A DNA stretch of 64,000 nucleotides from Isoetes taiwanensis (lineage: Eukaryota > Streptophyta > Lycopodiopsida > Isoetales > Isoetaceae): the NCBI GenBank assembly GCA_021234155.1, contig JAJEKV010000101.1, positions 1,555,332-1,619,331 of the forward strand, in the 5' to 3' direction. A model generated the notes under the pieces. The model was given only the letters and a program-made list of their open reading frames with translations. It did no database searches and was not told where the DNA came from. Position numbers and translations under genes: made by a program. Below are positions 24,961-37,760 of the stretch, piece after piece. Every line of letters starts with the position of its first letter. The first letter of the stretch is position 1.

Positions 24961-25774
24961 CACTGCACCCCTAGATGATGATGCATGATGGTCGGCGACC
25001 GGATGTAGATGCATGGCCACCAGCCGATGTAGATGCATGATACCACCGCCATCCCCGCCGCTATCCAAAATTATTGTCTCGCGCTCGCTATTCTAAAGAG
25101 TAAAGACTCCTTAATCGCCCAAACTAAAGGCCGATGTGTATATATCTTGAAGGAGCAAGCTCACTACACGATACGTTACATTGACGCCCTCGCTCGAGCC
25201 GCAAAGAGGGAAGGACAGGAACCTATAGGTCTCTAAGGAACGTGGTAGGAACCCAAGGTCGAAAAACTCGGGAAGGAGTTATCTCACTTCACATATTCTC
25301 AAGGCCAGTTCGAATGCAAAACCCACACCTCAAAGGCTGACCGCTTCCAAAAAGAGTATGTTGACTCGACCTAGTAATCAACGCTCGAGGTGAATTTTGG
25401 GCTAAACATGTTTTTCTTATATCACGACCGCTCAAAACAGATCAAACGTGGGCGAAAAACTTTTTTCCCTTAACAAAAGCCCTAAAATGCTTTTAGAACT
25501 TTGCCAGAAGTTTAAAACAACCAGGTTTTACGCATAAGTTAAAAAAATTTCACCGGATCGAGGGGATCGGAGGACATCCGACATCCTTTGATTGATAGGC
25601 AAATACTCTTTCTAGATCAATTCTATTGTGTTGGCGGACCGCAGACCGAGATCTTCACAATACAAGGAGGGTGGTTAGATTGCGTTTGCCGGGATCCTTC
25701 AACTTTACCTCTTCAAGCTTTTCTTGTTAACTGTACATGGTTGAATGATAGCTACTGGGTTGAGCTATACTAAG

Positions 25775-27240
25775 ATGGAGATCAATCAGACCAGCTATGC
25801 AGAGGCAGCTGGTCTTCTCACGCAGATAGATTGCCCATAGATGGACTGCCCGGAGGATATTCAATCAAGAGGGCTTATCTCTGTCCATACTCAAGAAGTG
25901 GCCAACAGATAATGGTTTTTACAGATCCATCTGCTCGATAAGCAAGCTTCTTCATGGATCCCCCAAGCTGGGCGAGATCCGAAGGACCCTGGGACTTATC
26001 TGCAGATCCAGAACCCTGCCAAAGGTGCAAGCTTTAGGAAACTCCTATTTCGCAATCACTGTTAATCTACCTAAAGAAGCTGAGATTCTGTTCAGAAAGG
26101 GCATCATATCCACCATGCATGGGCAGCTCTTCGTGCAGAAATGGCAACCAGGCTTCAACCCCATGCTCCCGTGATGCTCTTCTCTACCCAGCTTTTTCTA
26201 GAGGGGCTACGCTTGAACTCGGACAGAGAGAACTCAAAAACTCGACGGCCCCCCGTTGGAGAGTATGTCCGCTTTGACAACAGAGTGAGGATGTGCCTGT
26301 GCTATGTGTGGCAATGGATCTACTCCAAGCCCATCCCTAAAGCCATTGAGTTTGAGGGATTCTACAAAGAAAAACGTTGTCTTCCCTTTAATACCTTCCG
26401 AAGTCCGCCCCATCCGTGGCGGATGTGGTATCGCTATGTGCCCATCAATAAGAGAATGCGACAAAGGAAAGGGGTCCATGGTTGACTGCAACTCTGAACT
26501 GCCTGATCAAATCCCAGCTCAACGGTTGTTCTTTAAAGGGGAATGTTCTACTGCCACTCCTGACAGCAATGAGTCTGTTAAACCCCAGAAGGAACCAGAG
26601 GAATCGGGCCTTGTTGGCCTTGAAAAGATGGATCCATTACATCCTCCGGAGCAAATCAAACGGGCTGGAGCCATCCATCTTAACATGGCAGGGCAAGATA
26701 TAGTAATTGCTCCAGCATTTGCATGCCCCCGCCCCTCAATTACAGTCTGCATGTCTCTCGCCCCTCTCGGTTCTACTGTGCATTATATATCCCCTCCACG
26801 TTTTTTGATCCCAATGCTGGCCCCATCTCTGTTACATCTCCCAGATTGGCAAGTATGAAGAAAACAAAGCGTAAGGTTACATGGGCAGATATGGTGGAAG
26901 ACTCACTGGTCGATTACATGCCTATTGGCCTTCTCGCCTCACCGCCAGATGGGCGCGATGGCATCGGTTCTTGACAAAGATGGCTCGAGCCCACAAAACC
27001 CCGCTTTTCTTTACGCCGCCTCATGAATTGGAGAAGCCCCATAAGACAACCCTAACTCCGGGTCGGGGAAAAGGAGCAGAGGAGATATTGTGTGGAACCG
27101 ATGCCTAGGAAGCAGATAAGAATCAACAGCCTATCTGGTCAAGACATTCTAGCAACCGATGAGCAAGACTTGTATGCAGCCGTAAATCTTATTGAAGACA
27201 TTAGGAAGAATCCCTCTATGCTCGATAGAATTTGTTAACC
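25775..27240 (+). pseudogene. LINE-1-type ORF1 (DUF4283-like), frame-broken
   Basis: The frame starts MEINQTSYAEAA, a common opening of plant L1 ORF1 proteins. Around 26,098-26,170 it reads RKGIISTMHGQLFVQKWQPG with FNPML next, matching the DUF4283 ending (...G.l..l..W.PGF.P). About 26,283-26,480 resembles the following segment (SKPIPKAIEF, then CPSIRECDKGKG in another frame), where a CCHC knuckle is expected but not intact. Several stops and frameshifts break it. The protein normally binds LINE RNA in a ribonucleoprotein. It lies about 1.3 kb upstream of the endonuclease/reverse transcriptase ORF on the same strand. The 5' end of the element was not found. Confidence 0.6.
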
Positions 27241-28110
27241 GCTTTATTAGGGGAGAAAATCCCGTGTGTTGCTGATCCAATTGCCGCAACATAGGCCGCT
27301 AATGCTATGATGGATGTTATCCTTGTAGAGGACTCAACGGAAGTGGCACCCCTCAAGCTACACAGAGAAAATCAAAGGAATCGAGCTACAAATGATCCCC
27401 CCCGCCCTCGGAAAAAAAAAAACGAGAAGGGGTAGACGAAAGCACAAGGAGAACGCATAATCGGAAGATCTCATCATGGATGATGGTGGTAGCCCCGGAG
27501 GTTTGGATGATAAGTAGTCTTTGTGATGGATAGCACTATGTGCATATCGGATAAGATAAACTTTTGTATGGTGTGGGATGCGGTAGAGTATGCCTTAAGC
27601 AAATGTTGATGGTCGAGGAAGCTAAAGGGGTAAGATCTCACCTTATGCTCCCAATCTCCGATTGCTATTTGCATGATCCTACATCCCCTACCCCTGGTTT
27701 ATGAGCTATTTTCAACTTGCTTATATAATGATAAGTATGTTTTCCTCTCAGTAAATGGTCAGTATTTTTTTATTGTTGCTTCAAGAAAAGTCTAATGCTA
27801 GTAAGGAAGCTATATAATCTTGGGATTGATCATATGAAAAGGGGGGACAACAACAAGTCTTGCCTAGTAGCATCGATGGAGGTCATAGCAATTTCAAGTT
27901 GTGGAATAGTGGGATGCAGGATGCTATTGAATTTGTCAAGTAGCAACCTTGAGACTTGGAAAAACATAATATACCTAGACATCAAAGTGTCACCTTGTGA
28001 GGGACAACTTAAGAAACCATTAGGGGCTCCCCTATCACCTTCACTAACAGGAGGGAATGCCACATAAAACGACAAAGAGGATCTTCGTTATCCATACTCT
28101 ATCTGGATCT

Positions 28111-28275
28111 TATAGGATGGGTTGTGATTTTGGGTGGGCCATGGATTTATGGTTGCCACAATTGTGCAATAGTTACACAATCTATAGGTATAGGATGGGT
28201 TATGGGTTTGGATGGGCCGTGGATTTATGGCTGCCACAATTGTGCAATAGGTACCCAACCTATAGGTACCCAACC
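28111..28275. repeat. 78-bp tandem repeat, two copies
   Basis: Copies at 28,111-28,188 and 28,189-28,266 begin tataggatgggtt and share gccacaattgtgcaata, and a 13-base tail (taggtacccaacc) is repeated again. It lies in the spacer between LINE ORF1 and ORF2. Confidence 0.75.
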
Positions 28276-28546
28276 TGCCTGCGTGTGAAGGTGTAAAGGC
28301 GACATTCATATCCAAAGCGAGGTGGTCTCTCGAAAGGGCTTCAACCACTATTGGCAATCATATGCCATGCCTCTTGGGAAGGCCGCGTCTAGAGTATATC
28401 AATGCACCAATGATGGGGATATAAGACAAGTGAACATGGGGGTTGGAAACCCGAGGGAGAGATAGGCTCGAGGGGAATCTATGCTATGGGACAAATACCC
28501 TCTATGGTGGAAGGTGCTATTTTGAGCCCTTTCCTACCTTAAATAT

Positions 28547-31500
28547 ATGAAGATAGTTTCTTGGAATTTACGTGGAATTAAGGGTACTCTCAAGAGAGTT
28601 AGGGTCCTTGCTGCTATCAGATCTATGAAAGCTGACATCATCCTTCTGCAAGAGCATAGACTCCCAACTTTTGAAGCGACATGCCTCGGTAAATGGGTTG
28701 GTGATAGCTATGATTCGGTTACATGCCCTGCACATGGTACTAAAGGGGGAACAGGCATCCTATGGAGGGGCCAGTCAGCCATAGGCTCGTATTGCAGTAG
28801 GGATGGTAGGTGGCAAGCAGTATTATTTGATACCTTAGAAGTTAAATGGGGACTTATTAACATCTATGCATCCAATAAACCCGTTGAGAGAGCGGCCCTA
28901 TGGCTAGAAATAGAAACGTGGATTCTACACCAGCATCATGAGATTAAGAACTGGATATTGGGAGGTGATCTTAATATGACGGATGTATGGGATCAAAAGA
29001 TAGGATTGCATATGAATTTGACAGGAGAGGAGCAAATGACTTGGCAATCTCTCATTAACAATGTTGGATTCAATCTAATTCCCCCATCCAACGTATCCTT
29101 CTCCTGGTCAAATAAGCAGAAGGGTCAAGACCGAGTGTACTGTTTGCTGGATAGATTCTACATGGCTAATCCTTCTGCTCCTTTTATGGATCGAAGTTAT
29201 GTTACTGGTGACTTGGCATTCTCTCATTCTGACCATACTCCGCAACATCTGGCTATTGATGGAGTTGCTGTTGTGGGGGAGAGAAAGAATGTCCCCTTTA
29301 AATTTTATCGCCCGGTTGGGTAAAGAGGACTTCTGTAAACCATTTAAAGAATACCTTCTCTCCATTGAAGTAAGCGAGTCACCTAGTATGGAAACCTGGG
29401 CTAAGTTGCTCCGTATGATGAAAAACTGGGCAAAAGAGTGGGGGAAGAAAAGAGCATTGGAGTTTAAAAAGAACAAGGATGAGGTCTATAATATGCTTAG
29501 AATAGTAAGGCAAGGTCTTTTGGTGGATCCATACTGTGAGGCAAGTCAAAAGCTAGAGGAAGAACTGGAGGCCAAAGCAAAAGCCATCGAGGAGGATGAA
29601 GCTAGAGGGGCAGAAGTTCGTTCTAAAACTAAATGGTATGCTGAGCTGGACCATGAAAACTCTAAATGTTTCTTTCGCTTAGCAGGTGCGAGACTGGGTG
29701 AAAATAGCATCACATCTATGCTTGACGACAAAGGAGTAGTTCTGCAAGACCAGAAAGAGATCTCTGCTTATGTCAGAAATAGTTTCCACGATATGTTCAA
29801 GGAGGACCCTATTCCCTCCTCGTACAGTTCTGCGGTCCAGATGGATAAATTAGACTGGAGTAATGGTATAACTTCAGAGGATAATTTGCGCCTCATGGGT
29901 GATCCCACCGAGGAGGAAATATACAAAACCCTATGTTCCCTCGCCCATGGGAAGTCTCCGGGTCCAGATGGGTTCCCGCCTGAGTTCTTCGTGGAATTCT
30001 GGGAAGTGCTAGGTCCATTCTTTATAAGAGCGGTTAAGGGGGGCATGGTCCACAAGGTGTCTTCGTTCCTCCCTAACATCGGGATTCATTACATTAGTTC
30101 CTAAAGTTGATAGACCTCAGCACCTAGGGGAGTGGAGGCCCATAGCTCTAACAAATGTATTGTATAAGGTTATTGCTAAAACTATAGCCAATAGCTTGAA
30201 GCCTATCCTCAATAGGCTCATTGGCAGTGAGCAATCAGCTTTCTTGCCATGAAGATCCATACTTGATAACTATCTGGCTGCGAGGGAAGGTCTTCATTGG
30301 GCCAAAAGATCACAACAGAAATGTATTCTACTCAAGATGGACTTTCGGAAAGCATATGACACTTTGAGGTGGTCAGGACTAAGGGAAGTTATGGCCAGAC
30401 TGGGTTTCGATCCTCAGTTTATCAAGCTGGCTTTTGGTCTGAATAAGTTCGCAACGACTTCAGTCTTGGTTAATGGGCAATCATCAGGACTTTTCCACCT
30501 GAGAAAGGGAATCAGACAAGGTTGCCCATTAGCACCCTACCTGTTTCTACTAATGGCTAATCTCTTAAACAAAATTATCCAGAGAAAAGTTACGGATGGT
30601 TCTCTTAATGGGCTTCAGCTTCCTCTTAGCGAGGAGAAATTGACAATAATGCAGTATGCGGACGATACCTTTGTCTTCCTAAGGTATGACGATATGAGTT
30701 TCGCTGCCTTTAAAGATTGTCTCCTATTCTTTGAAGCTGTTGCAGGGATTGGGCTCAATGCCTGTAAGTGCGCAATTATGTGGCCATTCGAGGAGGAGGT
30801 AGATGTCAGGGTTAGTTCTTTAGGTTTTCAGATCATTAAAGCAGGGGAAGCTACCAAGTTGCTTGGGCTGCCACTTGTGGTATCAGATAATCTTAAAGGT
30901 CTATGGACTCCGATTCTTGATAAACTGCAGAAAAAGGTAGGGTTATGGTCCTCTAAAGGCCTTTCCATTGCTGGAAGAATAACAGTGGCTAATGCTGTAC
31001 TAGCCTCCTCCCATGTGTATTATTCTTCAATTATATTAGCTCAAAAAGGGGTATATAATCAAATTCAAGCTATTATCAGGAAGTTTATCTGGGGAGGCAT
31101 GCATCTGGTTGCCTGGTCCGAGATATGCAGAGATAGGAAAAATGGGGGCCTAGGCTGCAAAGATATACTGACACGGGCCCAGGTTTTATCAGCCAAATAT
31201 GTTTGGAGAGCAATCTAGGGAGGTGCCTCCCTGCTCTGAGTTTTGTACGATATTGGCTTGACCTTTGTAAATTGAAAGGGAAGCCCTCTCTCCCTAGAGA
31301 TGAAGTGGGTGCCATGTTCTTTAGATATAGGATAGCTCATGGGACCTCTCCAGTGATGCGGAAGATTCTACAGGCCTGGGGTGAAATCCAGCAACTATTC
31401 TCCCCCATGGAACCTAAACTAGATTCAGGAAACCTTAGCATCTTCTGGAATATTCATATCTGGAAAAGGGGTGATCTCCCTCTTGCTTTATCTCATCCCC

Positions 31501-32384
31501 GTATCTTCACCAAATGGAAGGATGCATGCATCACTAAATTGCATCACCTATGGAGGAACGATAGGTGGACATCATGGTCCAGGTTCAAAATTCTAATCAG
31601 ACATCCAGGTGAGGCTGATAAAAAGATCTTTAAGGGAATCATAAAGAATGTACGTGACCTTACTGGTATTTGTGGCCCAGGGGAGAAATAGCTATGTCAT
31701 GGTTCAGAAAAGTTTAAAGTTGGTAAAATCTACCACTTGCTTATCCAACCAAGCCCTCTTAAAGCTACTAATACTCTTCGGTTGAGCGAAAGAGAAGTGG
31801 TCAAGCTCTTGGGTGATTCTTGGACTACCCTTTGCTCGAGACGGATTCAATATTTCAGGTGGTTAGCCTTACAAGGTGGTCTTAATACGCATGTCAGGCT
31901 AATCGAAAGAGGCACTGTTGTTCCATTGGAGTGCCCACTTGGCTGCTCAACACCAGAGGATACAGCACATCTCTTCTTTTGTCCACGTATTATGTGCTTC
32001 TGGCATTGGGTTGCACCCATTATTGGGTTGGAAGATGCCGGCCTAGATTGGCCCCATATAATCACTTCCAACGAATACGACAAAATATCTGCAACGCTGG
32101 TTAATATTGCCTTGTGGGTGATATGGAAGCATAGATGTGAGGTTGCTCTTGGAGGGAAAGCTATCTCCTTAGCAAAACTAAAGAACTGGTTCAACTACGA
32201 AGTTGCATTAATGGCCCTTGCACACCACAAGAAAATGGGAAGTGCATATCACAGAGATTTGGATAGGATTGGAAGACTCGAAGGGTTCTATACATTCTTT
32301 AGGTGCAACTGGGATGGAAATAAGGAAGATGAACATGCTCTAACTAGGGTACTGGAAGCAGGTGAGGAGAACTTTTCATCGTAG
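28547..32384 (+). pseudogene. Plant L1-type LINE ORF2: endonuclease, reverse transcriptase, zf-RVT
   Basis: 28,547-29,323 encodes an APE-like endonuclease with VSWNLRG, LLQEHRL, GGDLNM and HSDHTP in order, so its metal-binding and catalytic residues are present. The frame shifts near 29,318 into 29,330-30,090 (GKSPGPDGFPPEFF), then near 30,090 into the reverse transcriptase core. That core has ITLVPKV, WRPIALTN, MDFRKAYDTL, GIRQGCPLAPYLF and QYADDTFVF at about 30,655. A TGA at 30,250-30,252 interrupts FLP*RSILDN. Further shifts at about 31,210 and 31,700 lead to a zf-RVT domain (IQYFRWLALQGGLN, CPLGCSTPEDTAHLFFC). The start ATG fits MKIVSWNLRG. It copies LINE RNA at a nicked target. At least four frame breaks make it dead, or indicate consensus errors. 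Confidence 0.9.
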
Positions 32385-32820
32385 TGGTAGTGGAGTTTAT
32401 ATGGTCTCCTCCTTCCTGAGATGATCATGGCATGGGGGTCTGGAATGCTGGAGGTAATACTCCTATAGTACCATCAGTAGGGCATAGGTGACTTCATATA
32501 GTTGCACAATCCCTATAGTACTGTGCTGATGAGGAAGAGGTAGAGGAAGCTAGGAAGTTTCCTTCAGGTGGTACTCCCATAGTACCCATCATCACGGGAA
32601 GATGTGTGATGATGCAACCTAGCCTGAGGTACCCGTGCCTTATTAATAGGGAAGAAGTTGAGATAACCTTCACCAAAGTACAAGAACCCCTACTGTGATT
32701 CAACCTCCTGACTGGAGTGATTTGACCTTGTGCTGCTTTTTCAAACCGATCCATGGGGATCATGTACTATATTTATAAATTAATAGAGTTTCAACCTTAC
32801 ATTCAAAAAAAAAAAAAAAA
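32385..32820 (+). mobile_element. LINE 3' UTR and poly(A) tail
   Basis: Non-coding tail of the upstream LINE, ending in 16 A at 32,805-32,820. It contains three near-repeats of a ctcctatagtacc-type motif. The poly(A) directly abuts the edge of the Penelope-like element's terminal repeat. A target-site duplication at the unknown 5' end could not be shown. Confidence 0.75.
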
Positions 32821-35308
32821 CACGGTCAAACTAGCTTAGACACGCAGCCATACTAGTCTTGACATCAATCTTGGTCAATCCCTTGATTGTCTTATCACTC
32901 TGGTCTTGTATAGGCCAACAAGATCAGTGCCAACCATCTTGGTCCATAGTTTTTCTTTAAATATGATTCCTTGACTAAACCACTACTAAACACTATCATT
33001 TTAAACAGTCTGGAATTTGAATAGCCACCTTGTCTTAAAACCCTTATATTGTTTATTCCCAATTTCATTTGTAACTGAAACTTTAACCATTTAACGTTCA
33101 TAACTGTATACAAGATGTATGTGTTTTCTTTTCTCCTTACTAACCACTAAAATCTTAAATGCTTTATTCATTTACCAACTTATATGTGTACATATAAATT
33201 CACAAAACTGGTATCATAATTCCAGCGAGAATCCATTCCCAAATTCCATGGATAACGTACTAAGGTATGTAATTCTAAAACGGGCCATCCTTACACTATT
33301 TAGTCTGGCCACGATAATATGATCTTTTTATCATCTTGATGTTAAAGTTCCAGTGTCATTCAGTATTAGATTTTAAGGATGAATTTTTCACATCTATGTT
33401 TCTAATAAAGGCCAGCAGAATACCATTTAACAAAATACTGCAAAACTTGACCCTTTTACTCTTTTCATGTCAAAATATCTGTGTCTTATTTTCCAGATCT
33501 CAATGTTGTTACTAGGAAGCGCTATTTCAAAATGAACAGTTTTCACATTATTCTTATGACTCGTCCAACAGCATGCTGCATCTATTTTAGATCTGTATTC
33601 CATATTTCCTTCATAATAGCTAAATACATATGTCTTTAAATAAGTTCTCAGCTGGATTTACTGTATCAAAATTTTAAACAGAAACGTGATTCCCATGGCA
33701 TTACTAGCCACATACCATCAAATATTTAAACTGTTTATCAAGACAAGTTTCCTTTTAAAGTACAAAAATTGGAACTTGTTACCCTGGTATTTTTTCAAAG
33801 ATTCTCGCTACAACCATATTTGCTGTAATCAGCCATACTTTGCACACCTCCACTTTGTCTTCTTGTTTTCTAACCTCAGTTTCACCACATAACAGCAGCC
33901 AAGACAACAAAAGCGTTACAAAGGGAAGAGATTACCCGTACCTGCAGCCAATCAGTACAATGTTAGCCAGAATATGGGTGACATTGCAAGGGCCAAAAGG
34001 TACCTTGGGTAATCTCGGCTTATGGCCTGTTACCCTTTGTACCAGTTGTCCAAGCATAGTTAAAAGGTAAATAAAATCATTCACAAATATGAATAAGATC
34101 AAAATATGCATAAGGATATCAAACCTTTGCCATAAGGCATTCTAAGTTCAGGTCCTATAAGCTTTGCTTGTCTCATCGGATTGCAGACAACTCCTAGTAT
34201 TACAGTAATTATACCACACAAAATTTCAGAAATAACCTGTATTTCTTCTTGTTCAGATTCAAGATCATCTTCAGGTTGTGTCTCAGGAACAAATGCATCC
34301 TTATCCCTTCTAATTTGTAGTGAATCATTCTTAGGCATCTTGCTTCCAAAGTTGAACTGCTTATTGCCACCGTGAGCATCATTCTTACCACGTTTCTGTC
34401 CCATTTCAGAACCCCTTTCAAACTCGAATGCAGGGTCACCAAGTTGAATTTTATGCATGCAGAGATCTAATTCTTCATCACAGAAACAACACCATGCATC
34501 CTCACTCTCGGAGCCGGAGCTAAAGAATAACCCATCTGTGTTATATTCTGTCATTTTAAACCATAAGAGTCCTGATTTTTAAGGCAAAAGCCCGGGAAAT
34601 TCTTCAACTTAAAGCTTCTTGTCAGTGCAGCTTTGTTGCAGTGTAGCCCTGTTGCGGCATGCCGGATCTTCCAGCGGATCCGTAAAGTGAAAAAATCTAT
34701 CTCTATCTTACATTCTGCTAAAAAGGCTTATACAAAAAGTCGTGGCTAGGAGTTATCAGAAATTTAGGAAGATAAACCTTTATCTTCAGCAATCCAACTG
34801 TATTTGGCTAAACCCTAAAGGACGAGCGCCGAATCCATCCATATATTAGGTTTTCGGGCTAAAAAATTCACCCATCAAGTCTATAGACTTAAAGTTAAGG
34901 ATAACCTCGAAAATCCGGATGTATTTAAGATTTTAAGCAGCAATCATAAATGTAACCTAGTCAATCCTAAATGTATATTCCCAAATGCATCGAAGAATAC
35001 AAAAATATGCCCTTTATGGTATTTTAACCATTGCTCTTAATGGAAAAAATTCCTATAGAGTTTTTAGAAGAACCATCTATCATAGTACCTTTTTACACAT
35101 AAACACAGTCTAAAGGATGTATACCCACAAGGTTTTTAACCCCATAATCCCTATGAGATCACTGCCTTTCATTGAACAGATTCAATTTTTCTGGTTTTAA
35201 ACAACTTAAACTCTTACTAACAAATGCCTCCTCGAAATTTAACTTAGGAATATGGTCATGATTTATGTGCATGTATTCCTTATGACATGGCATGTCTTAT
35301 ATAAAAAA
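32821..35308 (-). repeat. Penelope-like element terminal repeat A (3' copy on minus strand)
   Basis: About 2,490 bases nearly identical to 39,659-42,186 in the same orientation, so the two form direct repeats around a unique 4.35-kb core that encodes a reverse transcriptase. The ends are not TG...CA, and both copies end in A-rich runs, unlike LTRs. Penelope-like elements are known to carry such long direct repeats (pseudo-LTRs) from partial tandem insertion. The copies differ by a few small indels, for example 13 extra bases at about 39,857 in copy B and 15-17 extra bases at about 41,631. Confidence 0.85.
34237..34554 (-). CDS. Putative first exon of Penelope-like ORF, in terminal repeat A
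   Basis: The minus strand opens with MTEYNTDGLFFSSGSESED, then a cysteine cluster WCCFCDEELDLCMHK that could bind zinc, a basic KRGKNDAHGG stretch and an acidic end (PEDDLESEQEEIQ). After EEIQ the DNA reads CAG/GTTATT, a possible phase-0 splice donor. Beyond it the open frame continues to 34,099 with a hydrophobic tail that may just be intron. Repeat B carries the same exon at 41,400-41,085 but with a 2-base deletion near 41,255 that breaks the frame. I do not recognise the domain. Assignment as an exon of the downstream ORF is inference from matching phase and position. Confidence 0.45.
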
Positions 35309-35470
35309 GCCTACCTCCGTCCGTAGGTAGGGTGATGGCCTCATATTACCATACACTAATCTGAAAACACAGGGAGGGCTGACCCCTACGTTTTCAGTAG
35401 AGGCCAACCCTTCCCTATATTTGCAATAGAAAGAGCCCAAGAAAGATAGTAGAAATATAAATAATACCTG

Positions 35471-37515
35471 TTAAAGTATCCTGTTGATTTCTTGCATCAG
35501 CACCATGGTATCAAACTTAAGCCCTGGGAATTCATTGTTGCTTATGTACTGGAACACCTTTCTTTTGATACCTCTGAAGTCAAATCCATTGTTGATGAAG
35601 TTTTTCATTAACTGTATTATGTCTTTTGCCGCATTGAGAGGCCCTGAATTTACATACATGTAGGGCAGTATTTGGGAAATGATAACATTTCTGGCTTGGT
35701 GATAGGGCCTGCAACTATCAGCATGGATAAATTTGATGGTTTTGAAGGGTAGCATATCCCTTTTGTCATACGGGTGGTCTGGTATATTCCCCTATTTTTG
35801 TTAAAGATTTCAATCACCATATTTAGGAAATTGGCTTTATATCCATGAGGTTCTGTACTATCACATCCCAGTTTCTTTTGTGTTTCCTCTTTAATCCCAA
35901 TATTGTTGAGATCATAAATTTGAATTCTCTCACTGTTATTCTGTACAAGCTCTCCTAGGAAATGTCGGATGATCGGGCAGTTAATAACCAGCAGATCATC
36001 CATATACCTAAAGGTATGCATAAACATTTTGATATCATTGTATCTGCCCTGGCTGGCAAGATTCTTGATAAAGGTAACCTAGTACCAAGCTAGGTACAGG
36101 TTACACCAGCATGGGCTACATGAAAAACCCATGGGAATCCCGCAAACTTGTCTCCACAGTTTTCCTCCCAGGCTAACAAAACAGTTTGTTAAAAGCCAAG
36201 TATTGATTTTGCTAAATTTATTGGCATCCATGTATAACCAGCATTTTCCCTGTGGTTTATACTTAAACCACTTAGCTGTGTATGTGCCATCACTTGCTTT
36301 CTTGATCCAAAGTTCATGTCTGCCATTTACTCCTTTCATATATTTCCAGGTAGCTTCTATAACTAGCTTCATAACCTGGCATATTCCTGACTCCCCATGG
36401 AGTGGTATGTTTTCGTAACAACGTGTAATATCCGCAACAAATACTTCCTCTATACTGGCTGGCAAGTTTAATACCACATCATAGATTGATTCAATCATCC
36501 AGTTTCCATTTACTTTGCCAGGAAGTAAGGTACATATCCTATCACATAAGGATCCTGTGACATCAGGCCATAAGCTAATAATGTTACTAAGACCGGCAGT
36601 GATAATCTTAGATATTTCAGTGAAAATGGTACAGTGGGCGTTTGTAATCCATCTATATTCTTGTTTGTGCGCCTTGTATATACCTAGTAAATAGGGCAGG
36701 CTGTCTGACACAAGTGGTAAGTCTTCAATCAGATTCCAGATTTCGTTTTTAATTAGAATTTTGACATCCTGTACTGATATATCTATAGGCATGAAATCCT
36801 TACTGTTAAGTCTATCACTGGCAACTTTTCTGATGTGTGTTGGGCAGATAAAGGACGGGTTATTAGTGGCCGTGTCTATTCCTGCAATGTAAAAGTTTTT
36901 GCAGAGCCACTCCAAATTCTCTGTGACCTGATGGTCATTGAAGGGGAAGGCCCTAGTACAATCTAACTTGCACATTTCTTTTATTTTCTCTGAAGCCACC
37001 AACCATACATTCTCCTTGATCATTTCCTTATCCATATCTGATATATGTGGGTACTCGAATCTGTGTAATTCAAAGATCATATCTATAGTCCCTTCCAGGT
37101 CCTTTTTAAATTCTTGCATATCAAGGCTTTTATCGGGTATGTGGTTTAAGCCTTTTTTGAAAAGGTTCCTAAGTGTGCGATTATGGATGACACTCAGATT
37201 GGTGGTCCGTATGTGTCCTATTTTAGGGTCAATGAACTTTTGCAGAGTTGGATTTGAGCATGGACAGCAGACAGGTCTATCACAAGCAAAGGTTACAAAT
37301 GGCTTGTAGCATATGTCTCTAAGATTTTCCGTGTATCTCCATCCGAACATGGTGTCAGCAATGATGTTATTGCCAATTTCCCCTAACTGATTGCAAAAAG
37401 CAGCATCAATCATTTTAGGGACACAGATCTTGTCTAGAATTTTGGACAAAAATGTACAGTGTACTATCTTCTTCTTGCTTTTTAGTATACTTCCTTTGAG
37501 ATGTCTTCTACCCAT
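35471..37515 (-). pseudogene. Penelope-like reverse transcriptase (one TAG, one frameshift)
   Basis: Minus-strand reverse transcriptase of about 680 residues. N-terminal signatures: CDRPVCCPC and the GHIRTTNLSVIHNRTLRNLF / KKGLNHIP block. Then LGIYKAHKQEYRWITNAHC (the Y..PK.HK.....R position), motif A VADITRCYENIPL, motif B CGIPMGFSCSPCWCNLYL, motif C FRYMDDLLVI, and a C-terminal part with YDKRDMLPF and RNVIISQILPYM. This pattern, with DITRCYENIP and G.PMG..SP, is that of Penelope-like reverse transcriptases, not LINE or LTR types. It is interrupted by one TAG at 36,079-36,081 (in frame, between motifs B and C) and a frameshift near 35,790. No GIY-YIG endonuclease was seen downstream. Start at ATG 37,515 is provisional, because a stop lies 14 codons upstream. 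Confidence 0.8.
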
Positions 37516-37760
37516 GCAATCTTTGCTGATACTCCTTTGTTATACATATTAAAAACTAAATAAATAACTAAGGTAAAAAAGAACAATGCACTCAGCCCAT
37601 TGTGAGCGAGGATATTTCAGGCCGAGTGGCATATATTTGTGCTAAAAGCACTTTTAAATGGTCTGATAGGCTTCCTATCTTTATCTCATTAAACATCAAA
37701 TGGAATTTAAATGCCTTTCTACTTTATAGCAATTCAAAAAACACAGTTTTTGGATATACC

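Noticed and set aside
32523-32560. ctgatga motif in the LINE 3' UTR as a possible hammerhead ribozyme core
   Set aside because: The required GAAA and helix III partner sequences were not found at suitable spacing. I also saw no hammerhead core in the Penelope-like repeats, though only a covariance search would settle that.
33119-33892. Plus-strand open frames of 67-68 codons repeated at 39,968 and 40,535
   Set aside because: They occur twice only because they lie in the terminal repeats. No domain, and opposite to the element's coding strand.
36131-37309. Plus-strand open frames of 95 and 123 codons
   Set aside because: They are shadows of the minus-strand Penelope-like reverse transcriptase.
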